Part shown: piece after piece, positions 27,449 through 36,754 of the stretch
Layout of the letters: each line of letters starts with the position of its first letter
Position numbering within the stretch: position 1 is the first letter of the stretch
Source of the DNA: Balneolaceae bacterium UBA7797
GTDB taxonomy: Bacteria; Bacteroidota; Rhodothermia; Balneolales; Balneolaceae
Reading direction: 5' to 3'
Assembly (NCBI GenBank): GCA_002480645.1
Contig: DLCN01000031.1
Coordinates: forward strand, 62,001 to 126,000
DNA length: 64,000 nt
Program-made: the position numbers and the translations under genes
The notes under the pieces: generated by a model
Seen by the model: only the letters and a program-made list of their open reading frames with translations
Told to the model about the DNA's origin: nothing
Databases searched by the model: none

Positions 27449-28822
27449 ATGCCGCATAAAACACCTCATATCCTTGTTACCGACGACGAACGCTCAATAC
27501 GAAGTACTCTGAAAGAGATACTTGAATTTGAAGATTATATCGTATCCACGGTAGAGAGTGGTCAGCAGGCGTTAGATTTTTTGGAAGACAATGATATTCA
27601 CCTGATGTTTCTGGATATAAAGATGCAGGGGATGGATGGTCTGGAAACACTGAAGAGGATCCGCGATAAAGGCTTAGATTTCCCCGTAATTATGATCTCA
27701 GGTCACGGAACTATCGACATAGCGGTTGAGGCAACTAAATTAGGTGCCTACGATTTTATGGAGAAGCCACCGGACCTGAACCGGTTATTGCTTACAGTAC
27801 GGAATGCGCTTTCGCAGCAAACTCTTGCAAGGGAAGTAAAACAGATCAAAAAGAAGCTCCCCCAATTGCCTCCTATCATTGGTGAGAGTAAGCCCATTCA
27901 ACGCATAAAGAATATTATCGATAAGGTGGCACCTTCGCAATCCAGGGTGCTTATTACCGGGGAGAATGGTACCGGGAAAGAGTTAGTGGCCCGTTGGATC
28001 CACGAAAAGAGTCCACGGTCATCGGGACCATTTGTTGAAGTGAACTGTGCGGCTATACCCTCCGAATTATTGGAAAGTGAATTATTCGGGCACGAAAAAG
28101 GGGCTTTTACCGGAGCCGACGAACAACGCATCGGTAAATTTGAACAGGCCAATAACGGCACCTTATTTCTCGATGAGATCGGTGATATGAGTTTTGATGC
28201 TCAGGCTAAAGTACTTAGGGTATTACAGGAAAATAAAGTAACCCGGGTGGGAGGGAATTCATCTATTCCGGTCGATGTACGTATTCTCGCAGCAACGAAT
28301 AAGGATCTTAAGCAGGAGATCAAAGAAGGGAATTTTCGGGAAGATCTTTTTCATCGAATTTCTGTGATTCCGGTTATTGTTCCACCACTTAGAGATCGTT
28401 CAGAAGATATTCCTTTGATCGCTCAAGCTTTTTTGAAGCGGTTGAAAGAACAGGACATCAGCTTTTCAGGGGTGTATTTTACCGATGACGGACTAGATGC
28501 ACTTATTGATCGCCCTTGGACCGGAAATGTTCGTGAAATGCAAAATGCAGTAGAGCGTTTAGGTATTCTAGCCCCGGGCGATGCCATTGATGCGGAAGCC
28601 GTAGAACAGATTCTTCAACCCGCGGATCATAAAAGTGATGATCTGAATGAATTAGCAGAGGCGGGAAATAATTTTCAGGATTTCAAGGAATCGGCTGAAC
28701 GATTATTTTTAGTGAGACAATTGGAAAAGAATGATTGGAATATCAGTCAGACCGCAGAAAAGATCGGCATCCAGCGAAGCCATCTGTATAATAAAATGAA
28801 GAAATATAATATTGAGCGATAA
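27449..28822 (+). CDS. Sigma-54-dependent response regulator (NtrC family)
   Basis: A 457-residue enhancer-binding activator. The receiver domain (1-120) has the phosphorylation site D56 in LMFLDIKMQGMDG. The AAA+ domain has Walker A GENGTGKE, the sigma-54 contact loop GAFTGA, and Walker B TLFLDEIGDM. A Fis-type helix-turn-helix ends the protein (NDWNISQTAEKIGIQRSHLYNKMKKY). The partner kinase is not adjacent; the multi-PAS kinases 1.6 kb downstream are of another type and lack receiver partners here, so pairing is uncertain. Target genes are unknown. Confidence 0.94.
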   Translation: MPHKTPHILVTDDERSIRSTLKEILEFEDYIVSTVESGQQALDFLEDNDIHLMFLDIKMQGMDGLETLKRIRDKGLDFPVIMISGHGTIDIAVEATKLGAYDFMEKPPDLNRLLLTVRNALSQQTLAREVKQIKKKLPQLPPIIGESKPIQRIKNIIDKVAPSQSRVLITGENGTGKELVARWIHEKSPRSSGPFVEVNCAAIPSELLESELFGHEKGAFTGADEQRIGKFEQANNGTLFLDEIGDMSFDAQAKVLRVLQENKVTRVGGNSSIPVDVRILAATNKDLKQEIKEGNFREDLFHRISVIPVIVPPLRDRSEDIPLIAQAFLKRLKEQDISFSGVYFTDDGLDALIDRPWTGNVREMQNAVERLGILAPGDAIDAEAVEQILQPADHKSDDLNELAEAGNNFQDFKESAERLFLVRQLEKNDWNISQTAEKIGIQRSHLYNKMKKYNIER

Positions 28823-28825
28823 ACC

Positions 28826-29716
28826 ATGAGTGCAGAAATTATAGATGGCCGTAAAGTAGCGGAACTGATTCGTAACAGTGTTCGGGAAGACGTGGAACAG
28901 TGGGTTGAGAAAGGAAACCGACCACCTTTTCTACAAGTAATTTTAGTGGGCGACGATCCTGCTTCCATTGTATATACAGGTACAAAAAGTAAAGCCTGCA
29001 AAGAAGTTGGGATCGACAGCAACACGATGGTTTTGCAGGATACGATCTCAGCCATAGAGTTGAAACAGATCATTCAGGATTTTAATCAGGATGATTCTGT
29101 TGACGGGATCTTAGTACAAACCCCGCTTCCTTCACACTTATCAAAATATGACGTGATCGAAACCATTGATTACCGAAAAGATGTGGATGGTTTTCACCCA
29201 ATGAATGTTGGGCGACTATCACTTGATCAGCCCTGTTTCAGGAGTTGTACCCCGGCAGGAGTCATGGAATTATTTAAGCATTACAGTATTCCGGTAAAGT
29301 CGAAACATGCGGTTGTGGTTGGCGCGAGTGATATTGTTGGATCACCGATGGCGGTTATGCTGTCCCGCGAGAATACCACTGGAAAGGCAACAACCACCAT
29401 TTGTAATAAATATACCAGAGATCTTACTGCACATACCATCAACGCAGATATTCTGATCGTTGCAGCCGGGCAACCACATTTGATCAAGCCGGAAATGGTT
29501 AAAGAAGGGGCGGTGGTGATCGATGTTGGAATTAACCGGATCGCTGATGAGACTACCGAAAAAGGATATAAATTAGTTGGTGATGTGGATTTTGAAGGGG
29601 TTAAAAAGAAAGCCAGCTGGATAACTCCGGTGCCCGGAGGCGTTGGGCCGATGACCGTAGCCATGTTGATGAAGAATACCCTGCTGGCAGCTAAGAAATC
29701 TTTGTATCCCGGCTAA
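28826..29716 (+). CDS. folD: Methylenetetrahydrofolate dehydrogenase / methenyltetrahydrofolate cyclohydrolase
   Basis: Bifunctional one-carbon enzyme producing 10-formyl-tetrahydrofolate. Signatures are YTGTKSKACKEVGI with the catalytic lysine, VQTPLPSHL, VDGFHPMNVGRL, VVGASDIVGSPMAVML for NADP and TPVPGGVGPMTVAML. 296 residues is standard. It starts three bases after the response-regulator gene, suggesting cotranscription, and its end overlaps the facing exbD by four bases. It uses the product of glyA. Confidence 0.96.
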   Translation: MSAEIIDGRKVAELIRNSVREDVEQWVEKGNRPPFLQVILVGDDPASIVYTGTKSKACKEVGIDSNTMVLQDTISAIELKQIIQDFNQDDSVDGILVQTPLPSHLSKYDVIETIDYRKDVDGFHPMNVGRLSLDQPCFRSCTPAGVMELFKHYSIPVKSKHAVVVGASDIVGSPMAVMLSRENTTGKATTTICNKYTRDLTAHTINADILIVAAGQPHLIKPEMVKEGAVVIDVGINRIADETTEKGYKLVGDVDFEGVKKKASWITPVPGGVGPMTVAMLMKNTLLAAKKSLYPG

Positions 29717-30249
29717 TTATCCTGAGCGATCGAAAGTCGTTTTGGATACATCTCTTTGATATGTGATTTTTGAGGTCCGCCTTCCCCTAGTTGATCATAG
29801 GTACTTCCAAATTTCTGTAATGCTGCTTCATTTCTCAATTCGGAATAGGCAGCCATTACCTCATCCAGCATTTCGATATAGATCTGATAAGGCGTTTCTC
29901 TTTGCGTTTTGATGGATACGACCGCTTTTTCCGGAGTATCAGATAGTTCAGGATCTTTTCTGCGATTGTCGATAAAGGTTTTTAGGTGAGGCTTAACTTC
30001 CGAAAGTTTAACCCGATGATCATCCATAAGCACTTCGCCACGGGCATTCACAAAGATATTCATAATATTTCGCTTATGAATATCAGGTGGGGGTGTACCA
30101 TCTGATGGGGGAGGTAATACAAGAGAAATTCCGGTATCAACATTAATGGTGGTAGTAACCAGGAAAAAGATCAACAAAAGGAAAGCAATATCGGCCATGG
30201 AAGATCCATTTATGGCGGCCTCTCCACGATTTGGTTTATTGAACAGCAT
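29713..30249 (-). CDS. ExbD/TolR-type biopolymer transport protein
   Basis: Inner-membrane partner of ExbB-like motor proteins, energising outer-membrane transport. There is one transmembrane helix (about residues 19-37) with the proton-path aspartate in MADIAFLLLIFFLV, then a periplasmic domain (VLPPPSDG onward to about 130) and a longer C-terminal tail than classical ExbD. No exbB or tonB gene is next to it, so its motor partner must lie elsewhere. A GGAG eight bases before the ATG supports the start. Confidence 0.88.
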   Translation of the reverse strand: MLFNKPNRGEAAINGSSMADIAFLLLIFFLVTTTINVDTGISLVLPPPSDGTPPPDIHKRNIMNIFVNARGEVLMDDHRVKLSEVKPHLKTFIDNRRKDPELSDTPEKAVVSIKTQRETPYQIYIEMLDEVMAAYSELRNEAALQKFGSTYDQLGEGGPQKSHIKEMYPKRLSIAQDN

Positions 30250-30431
30250 AACGAGCTCCAGAACTAATTAGATTTAATACAATGTCTAACTAACTATTAA
30301 ATAGTTTTATGCACTTTATTCATTCACATGAAAATGCTACTTCATCAGCGATTCTAATGCATCAATACTTTTTTATTACTCCCAGTATTCTATATTAGAT
30401 ACTAATGCTTGAATGGCTATAGTTTGAGAGA

Positions 30432-32645
30432 ATGAAGAAGTCCGGAGTCGTACCTAGTCTTGAAATCTTAAAATCTGCGATTGAACAGATTGAGACTTCC
30501 GTTGTTATCACAGATAAAGACGGGATAATTGAATATGTTAATCCATTTTTCTCTGAAACTACAGGGTTTCAGGAGCAAGAAGTAATCGGTACCACTCCTT
30601 GGTTATTTGCATCCGTAGCACATCCCAGAGCAGTCTATAAAGACCTATGGAAAACCGTTAGGGCCGGAAAAACCTGGAATGGTGAATTACAGAACAAAAG
30701 AAAAGACGGAACTCTGATCTGGGAAAAAGTAAGTATCAGTCCGGTTAAAGATGAAGACGGAGATCTTACTCATTTTATCGCACTAGCTCAGGAGATTCAC
30801 AAGAAAAAAGAAGCCGTACTTGAACTGGAAAGAAGTGAGCGATTATTAAATGATGTAGAAAAGGTGCATAAAACAGGAGGATGGGAATATGATATTGAAA
30901 CCGGGGTAAGCTATTGGACGGATGGTCTTTATGAATTACACGGTTTTGATAAAAATACTATTGAGGATCATATTTCAGCAGGTTTAAGCTGCATTGAGGA
31001 AGGGGATAGAAAATTAATTGAAGATGCTTTTTATGAAGCATTAATGACGGCTGAGGGATATGATCTAACACTTAGATTTGAAGACAGAAATGGAGTTAAG
31101 AAATGGTGTCGGTTCAAGACCAAACCGTTATTTGATGAAAATGGTAAATTTTCAAAATTAGTCGGTACCGTAATTGATGTATCTGATCAGGTTGAAAAGG
31201 AAAAAGAGTTAAAAGAAATAACCACTCGGTTGGAGTATGCCTTACTGGGGTCTCAGGCGGGTATGTGGGATTGGAACATAAAAAGCGGAGAAGTGATCGT
31301 TAATGAGCGATGGGCAGAGATGGTGGGATACACATTAGATGAACTTTCCCCTTTGAATATTGAGACATGGAAAAACCTTACTCACCCCGAAGACTTGAAA
31401 AAGGCGGTTATAGAATTGGAAAAATGTTTTTCTGGGGAGAATATCATCTACGAGACTAATCTTCGGATGAAGCATAAGGATGGTCATTGGGTATGGATCA
31501 ATGATCGTGGTGCGATATTTGAAAGAGATGAAAACGGCGATGTGTTAAGGATGGCAGGTACCCATATCGATATTTCTGAGGCCATGAGACAACGTCAGAA
31601 GCTGGAAGAGTCTGAGCGGCGTTACAGGGTACTTTTCGAAAAGTCATCGGATGCGAATTTATTAGAGAAAGAAGGAGTCATTATTGATTGTAATCAGGCG
31701 GCCGTAACCCTGCTTGGTTATGATGCGAAAGAGGAAGTGATCGGGTTGAGTATTGAACAAATTTCACCGGCCCTTTATAACGGACGATCAGCGGAGGTGT
31801 TTTTACTTGAGAATCAGGCTATTGCAAAAGAAAAGGGACATCATCGCTTTGAATGGGCTCGAATTAGAAAAGATGGTACTGAATTCCCTGTCGAGATCAT
31901 GCTTACAAATTTAGATGATGAAGAATATCGGGATACACGTCATGTTGTGTGGCGAGATCTTTCATTAAGAAAAAAAGCCGAAGCTGCCTTGATCAAATCA
32001 AACGAAGAGAGAGGTTTATTGCTGGGTGAAATCCATCACAGAGTTAAAAATAATCTGGCGATAATATCCGGTTTAATGCAATTACAGGTAATGAATTCAG
32101 AGCATAAACATGAACTGAAATTATTGAACAGCAGTATCAACCGAATCAATTCAATTGCAGATATTCATGAACAATTATACCAGTCTGATAACTTTTCAAG
32201 TATCTCACTTAGCGATAATATCCGTAAGCAGGTAAAAAGTCTGAGTAACATGTACTCGGTCGAGAATGGAATAAATATTGAAGTAAAGCTCGATTTGGGA
32301 GAAGTATTTGTCAATATAAATCAGGCACTTCCTGTTGGACTGCTTATTAATGAAATACTGAATAATTCATATAAGTATGCTTTCAATGGAGTTAAGGAAG
32401 GAGAAATTTATATAAGATTACATGACGATAGTGATAGGATCTATCTTCATATTGGAGATAACGGAACAGGTATTCACTTTTCCGAATCTGAAAAGAATGA
32501 ATCCTTAGGTCAAACCCTGATCAATACCTTCATAAAACAATTGGATGCAGATGCAGAAATTACAGTAGATGATGGTGTGTCTTACCACATCAGTTTTATG
32601 AAAAGCTCTAAAAAGGGCTCGTTGGCGAACAGCAATATTAGTTAA
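30432..32645 (+). CDS. Multi-PAS sensor histidine kinase (HisKA_2 type)
   Basis: A cytoplasmic 737-residue kinase without membrane helices. Four PAS modules follow one another (about residues 10-135, 150-255, 265-385 and 390-515), the second and third with PAC-type ends (VIDVSDQ, THIDISEA). The dimerisation part is EIHHRVKNNLAI with phospho-acceptor H535/H536, of the HisKA_2/HWE-like class, and the ATPase domain shows GLLINEILNNS, GDNGTGI and LGQTLINTF. It is a close paralogue of the broken kinase that follows. No receiver domain is attached. Ligands of the PAS domains are unknown. Confidence 0.92.
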   Translation: MKKSGVVPSLEILKSAIEQIETSVVITDKDGIIEYVNPFFSETTGFQEQEVIGTTPWLFASVAHPRAVYKDLWKTVRAGKTWNGELQNKRKDGTLIWEKVSISPVKDEDGDLTHFIALAQEIHKKKEAVLELERSERLLNDVEKVHKTGGWEYDIETGVSYWTDGLYELHGFDKNTIEDHISAGLSCIEEGDRKLIEDAFYEALMTAEGYDLTLRFEDRNGVKKWCRFKTKPLFDENGKFSKLVGTVIDVSDQVEKEKELKEITTRLEYALLGSQAGMWDWNIKSGEVIVNERWAEMVGYTLDELSPLNIETWKNLTHPEDLKKAVIELEKCFSGENIIYETNLRMKHKDGHWVWINDRGAIFERDENGDVLRMAGTHIDISEAMRQRQKLEESERRYRVLFEKSSDANLLEKEGVIIDCNQAAVTLLGYDAKEEVIGLSIEQISPALYNGRSAEVFLLENQAIAKEKGHHRFEWARIRKDGTEFPVEIMLTNLDDEEYRDTRHVVWRDLSLRKKAEAALIKSNEERGLLLGEIHHRVKNNLAIISGLMQLQVMNSEHKHELKLLNSSINRINSIADIHEQLYQSDNFSSISLSDNIRKQVKSLSNMYSVENGINIEVKLDLGEVFVNINQALPVGLLINEILNNSYKYAFNGVKEGEIYIRLHDDSDRIYLHIGDNGTGIHFSESEKNESLGQTLINTFIKQLDADAEITVDDGVSYHISFMKSSKKGSLANSNIS

Positions 32646-32649
32646 TTTA

Positions 32650-32674
32650 AGGGTGACACTATGGTGTCACTCTT
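32650..32674 (+). terminator. Hairpin after the first PAS kinase, possible weak terminator
   Basis: AGGGTGACAC and GTGTCACTCT form a ten-pair stem (one G-T pair) around a TATG loop, four bases after the kinase stop. Only three T follow, so termination may be partial and the small gene at 32721 may still be read through. Confidence 0.55.
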
Positions 32675-32720
32675 TGGTGTTAGATTTGGTTCAGTTAAAC
32701 AAAAATAAAACTGAACAATC

Positions 32721-33065
32721 ATGACTAGCAATACATTATCTAAAACCACACGTTCACCAAAACTAACTTCCGGATCATTTGTTACCCCGATCTTAGACCG
32801 CATCAAGAAAGAAAGTGCCGATGAATATTTTGAAATGCAGCAGGCTTTCAATTTAATGGGTTGGGGGAAATTACCCGATTCATTAAAGATCGAGATCTAC
32901 GAAGATGTGAGATTTATGGTACAGGAATTAAAGGGATTATATTCCAGCTGCGACCAATATATAAAACGTCGTCGGGAAACGGTTCACTTTTGGGTAAGCA
33001 GCTATCAGGATGGCATTTGTTCACTGGATGCAGCTATTAAAGGTGTGAAGATTCCGAAACTTTGA
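32721..33065 (+). CDS. Unknown small soluble protein between two sensor kinases
   Basis: A 114-residue, mostly helical, soluble protein with no signal peptide or membrane helix. A serine/threonine-rich N-terminus is followed by a leucine/lysine-rich body (LDRIKKESADEYFEMQQ, DVRFMVQELKGLYSS) and a C-terminal region with aromatic residues (VHFWVSSYQDG). I do not recognise a family. It lies 75 bases after the first multi-PAS kinase and 99 before the second. Its position suggests a link with the kinases, but nothing in its sequence proves it. Coding is supported by length and by the balanced amino-acid composition. Confidence 0.65.
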   Translation: MTSNTLSKTTRSPKLTSGSFVTPILDRIKKESADEYFEMQQAFNLMGWGKLPDSLKIEIYEDVRFMVQELKGLYSSCDQYIKRRRETVHFWVSSYQDGICSLDAAIKGVKIPKL

Positions 33066-33164
33066 GGAGAGGATTTTTCGGACAAATTAACGGCTTAAAT
33101 AGCCGGCTGGTTCATATTTAATTCATTAAATAAGCATATTATCCGGCATTAGCTTTAGGAAAAT

Positions 33165-35795
33165 ATGTTTAAGAAAAACAGAATACCCGATCGGTATATC
33201 CTGGTTGTTATTTTGGGGGTGTTAATTTCCGGAGTTGGTTGGCTGGGATATAGATCACTGGTAGAGGTTGTAGGGTTAAATACGGCAATTGATACATTTT
33301 ATAATAAGCCGTATAGCATCCGCAACGACATCTATGAGTTTCATCATACCATTGAACAGTTTGAAGAATTATGGATTCATCACCACTTAGGTACTGAAAG
33401 TACGCCTGAGTCTGATTCTGTTCTGTCGAGTGAGCTACTTAGCCGGCTTCAAACCATAGACTCCCTTTATTCAGGAATTATTGAACATTTTAAGACTCAT
33501 GAACTGGATCTTAATAAATTCGAAGATGCTTTTGCTACATTCAGTTCCGGTATTCATGCACTTAAAGAGTCCGGTGAATATCGGATCATCAAATATGAAG
33601 ACCATTTACAACTAACAGCAGCAAAGAATAAGGTGCTCAATGAGTTATCACCATTCGAAAAGTTTGCTCAGCGTAAAGCGGTAGAGATTTTTCAACAGAC
33701 CATTTCAGAAAGGTCAAATCTGATCAAACAACTCGGAATTTTTGTTTTTGTAGTAATTCTGATCCTGATTCTGACAGGAGCATCAATTGGGGTTGTTCTT
33801 TTCAAGAAGAATCAACGTATTGAAAAAGCTCAAAATCGCTTTAAAGATTTTATCCTGTATGCCCCTATCCCGATCATGATCCATCAGGATGGAAAAGTAC
33901 TGCTAACATCGGAATCATGGCATATTAGCTGTGGATACACCAGAGATGAATTAACAACAATAGATGATTGGATAAAAAAAGCAGATGCCGACAAAGAGTT
34001 TAAAGAAAAGAAGGAGTATATAAACCGGTTATATGAGATAAATGATCATCAGGACGATGGCATCTGGAATGTAAAGACCAAAGAAGGTCTGATTCGAAAA
34101 TGGCATTTCTTCACTGGTCCATTAGATGATAGAACAGTGATCTCAATTGGTTTGGATGTCACCGAAGAATACGAAGCAACCAACAAACTTAAACTCTTTA
34201 AATCTGCGATAGATCAAAGTCCTGTTAGTATTGTGATCACCGATAAGGAGGGTAAAATTGAGTTTGTAAACCGGTTTTTTACCACTATTACCGGATACAC
34301 TAACAACGAAGTACTGGGAAAAACACCCAATATTTTAAAATCCGGGGAACACGGTAGATCTCTGTATGAAAACCTGTGGGATACTATTACTCAGGGAGAG
34401 ATCTGGTCCGGTGAGATGATCAACAAAAGCAAATCAGGGGAATTATTCTGGGAATCTTCTACTATCAGTCCGATTTTTAATGAAGCTGGTACTCTTACAA
34501 ATTTTGTTGCGGTAAAAGAAGACATCTCTGAGAGAAAAAAAATGGAGGAGGAGGCGCAACGGAGAGAACATCTGTTGAACGATATTCAGGAAATTTCCAG
34601 AACAGGGGGATGGGAATATGATGTCAAAAAAAATGAGATGTCCTGGACGCCAAGTCTTTATTACATACATGGCTATAATAGCGATCAACACAGTGTGCAC
34701 ATCACCGAGACGTTAAGTTGTTACTCAGCTAAAGACCGGAAACTCTTTCTGAAAAAATTTCAGAAGTGTAAACATCATGGAGTGAATTTTGATCTGACCT
34801 TGCCCTTTACCGACTTCAACGGCCTAAAGAAATGGGTGCGGACAAAAGCTCGTCCGATATGGAATGGAAGGGGCGAAATAGAAAAGATACTTGGTGTAGT
34901 AACAGATGTAACCGAAGAGAAGTTAAGAGAACAAATTCTGATCGAAAATGAGCACAAATTCAGTGCGGTCGTAAATTCATTTGAAGACATCGTATTTACT
35001 CTGGACCGTGATCAAAAGATCACGGCTTTGTATGGTTCGTTAGTTGAGGAGCTGCCATTCGATGAAGAAGAAATAATCGGACGGAGAATAACGGACCTGC
35101 TGGGACATGAGTCCGGGGCTATTCATGAACAGAATGTATTTATGGCTCTGCAAGGAGAGACCGTACGGACTTCTCACAGTAGTACCATATTCAGTGATGA
35201 CGGACAAGAACTTCGGTTTGATCTTACTCTGAGTCCATTATTTGATCATAGCGGAAGCATTACAGGGGTATTAGGTGTTAGTAGAAATGTTACGCAACAA
35301 TACGTATACCAAAAGTTATTGCAGGAAGCCAAAGAACGATATCAACACGCTCTGGCAGGTACACAGGCCGGAACGTGGGATTGGGATTTGAAAACAGGTA
35401 CCCTGTTCCTGAATGAACGTTGGGCAGAGATAGTAGGCTATACACTGGAAGAGTTGAAACCTATTTCAATAAAAACCTGGCAGGATCTGCTTTGCTCTGA
35501 AGATATCGGGAAATCTGAAAAGCTTTTAGACGAGCATTTTTCTGGCAAAACTGACTTTTATGATTGTAAGCTTCGTATGAAGCATAAAGATGGTCACAAT
35601 GTCTGGGTTTGGGATCGCGGCCAGGTGGTTGAAAGGGATGCATCAGGTAATCCACTTAGAATGGTTGGGACACATATCGACATAAATGCATGGATGACTG
35701 CTGAAAACCTGTTAAGAATTTCTGAAAAACGATATCGGGACCTGTTTAGTAAATCAGCAGATGCCAGTTTACTGATAAAAATGGCGTTTATGTAG
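33165..35795 (+). CDS. Multi-PAS sensor histidine kinase, N-terminal part (reading frame breaks)
   Basis: The front 876 codons of a membrane sensor kinase. A transmembrane helix at about 10-28, an extracytoplasmic sensor region (about 29-185) and a second helix (about 187-210) are followed by a weak PAS-like region and then by PAS modules ending with PAC-like strands (VGTHIDINA and similar). The chain stops at a TAG in the middle of the next PAS module (FSKSADASLLIK then a frameshifted tail MAFM). Alignment by eye with the paralogue at 30432 shows that the missing continuation is present just downstream in the minus-one frame. The restored protein would be about 1196 residues and a complete kinase. 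It may be a true mutation, a sequencing error, or a recoding site. Confidence 0.85.
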   Translation: MFKKNRIPDRYILVVILGVLISGVGWLGYRSLVEVVGLNTAIDTFYNKPYSIRNDIYEFHHTIEQFEELWIHHHLGTESTPESDSVLSSELLSRLQTIDSLYSGIIEHFKTHELDLNKFEDAFATFSSGIHALKESGEYRIIKYEDHLQLTAAKNKVLNELSPFEKFAQRKAVEIFQQTISERSNLIKQLGIFVFVVILILILTGASIGVVLFKKNQRIEKAQNRFKDFILYAPIPIMIHQDGKVLLTSESWHISCGYTRDELTTIDDWIKKADADKEFKEKKEYINRLYEINDHQDDGIWNVKTKEGLIRKWHFFTGPLDDRTVISIGLDVTEEYEATNKLKLFKSAIDQSPVSIVITDKEGKIEFVNRFFTTITGYTNNEVLGKTPNILKSGEHGRSLYENLWDTITQGEIWSGEMINKSKSGELFWESSTISPIFNEAGTLTNFVAVKEDISERKKMEEEAQRREHLLNDIQEISRTGGWEYDVKKNEMSWTPSLYYIHGYNSDQHSVHITETLSCYSAKDRKLFLKKFQKCKHHGVNFDLTLPFTDFNGLKKWVRTKARPIWNGRGEIEKILGVVTDVTEEKLREQILIENEHKFSAVVNSFEDIVFTLDRDQKITALYGSLVEELPFDEEEIIGRRITDLLGHESGAIHEQNVFMALQGETVRTSHSSTIFSDDGQELRFDLTLSPLFDHSGSITGVLGVSRNVTQQYVYQKLLQEAKERYQHALAGTQAGTWDWDLKTGTLFLNERWAEIVGYTLEELKPISIKTWQDLLCSEDIGKSEKLLDEHFSGKTDFYDCKLRMKHKDGHNVWVWDRGQVVERDASGNPLRMVGTHIDINAWMTAENLLRISEKRYRDLFSKSADASLLIKMAFM
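35775..35783 (+). other. Frameshift site in the second PAS kinase (five-A run)
   Basis: The in-frame codons CTG-ATA-AAA-ATG run into a stop at 35793. Reading AAT from base 35780 instead restores NGVYVDCNEA, which matches VIIDCNQAA of the paralogue. One missing A in the run at 35777-35781, or a minus-one slip on A-AAA, explains the break. Confidence 0.85.
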
Positions 35796-36754
35796 ATTGT
35801 AATGAAGCGACTTTAAAATTACTGGGCTACGAAAAAGAGGAACTGATTGGCAAAGATCCTTTACAAATATCTGCTCCTGCACAAGATGATGGGCGTGATT
35901 CGGAAGAGGTATTACTAGAGCTATTGAGTGGTTTAGAGAAGGAAAAATTCATCCAATTCGAATGGCTGCATCTTTCAAAAATTGGAGAACAGATCCCTGT
36001 TGAGGTTTCGCTAACTGCATTGATGGACGATGATGGACAGGAAATGCTTATGGCGGTAATGCGGGATGTAACCGATAGAAAAGTTGCTGAGCAAAGTATT
36101 CTGGATTCATTGAAAGAAAAAGAAATGCTCCTTGCCGAAATACATCACCGGGTGAAAAATAATCTGGCCATTGTTTCCGGATTGATCCAGTTACAGATGA
36201 TCTCAAATACCAATCCCGAGATAAGGCAAACACTGGCAAAGAGTGTGAACAGAATTAAATCCATTGCTTTGATCCATGATCAGTTATATACCAATAACAG
36301 CTTCTCAAGGATAAGCATGATCGAAAACATTAAGGCGCTATCTAAGAGTTTAATGAACATGTATGCTCCAACTGATGGCAGCATCATTAAGTATCGTTAC
36401 AATATGGATGAGGTTCACCTCGATATCAATCAGGCTATACCTCTGGGTCTATTGGTAAATGAGATAGTTACAAACTCTCTGAAACATGCCTTCAGGCCGG
36501 GAGAGAACGGGCTTATATCTATAGTGTTGAAACAGATTGATGAGAATATCTTATTGGAGATCCACGATGATGGTATAGGATTTGATTCCGAAAAAGACTT
36601 TCTGGAAAAAGATACTCTCGGGAAAACTTTGATAGAAACTTTTGTGAGTCAGCTTGATGGTGAATTATCAGTTAACGGAGATATGGGGGCTACTTTCGAG
36701 ATCAGGTTTAAAACAGAGAACAAAAAAGGGGCGAGTGCATACCTCAATGTCTGA
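35780..36754 (+). pseudogene. Multi-PAS sensor histidine kinase, C-terminal part (continuation in minus-one frame)
   Basis: Open from base 35780 without a natural start. It first completes the PAS module (NGVYVDCNEATLKLLGY), then has the HisKA_2 segment EIHHRVKNNLAIVSGLIQL with the phospho-acceptor histidines at about residues 994/995 of the restored protein, and an ATPase domain with LGLLVNEIVTNS, HDDGIGF and LGKTLIETF. The only in-frame starts are internal, such as the TTG at 35924. Because the catalytic part is intact it would be functional if the frame were restored or bypassed. Its end overlaps the facing membrane protein gene by 11 bases. Confidence 0.8.

Noticed and set aside
30250..30431. 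A hidden small gene or RNA between exbD and the first PAS kinase.
   Set aside because: The 182-base gap is AT-rich with only very short ORFs and no stable structure that I can see; it is probably divergent promoter sequence.
35777..35781. Phase-variable homopolymer switching the second kinase on and off.
   Set aside because: Five A is short for slipped-strand phase variation; a plain mutation, read error or recoding fits as well, so I did not claim phase variation.
35924..36754. A separate 276-residue histidine kinase starting at the TTG 35924.
   Set aside because: The frame is open upstream to 35780 and completes a PAS module shared with the paralogue, so this is the continuation of the broken kinase, not its own gene.
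33165..36754. A transposon or integron break in the kinase region.
   Set aside because: No inverted repeats, target duplications or transposase sequence are seen; the break is a single-base change.
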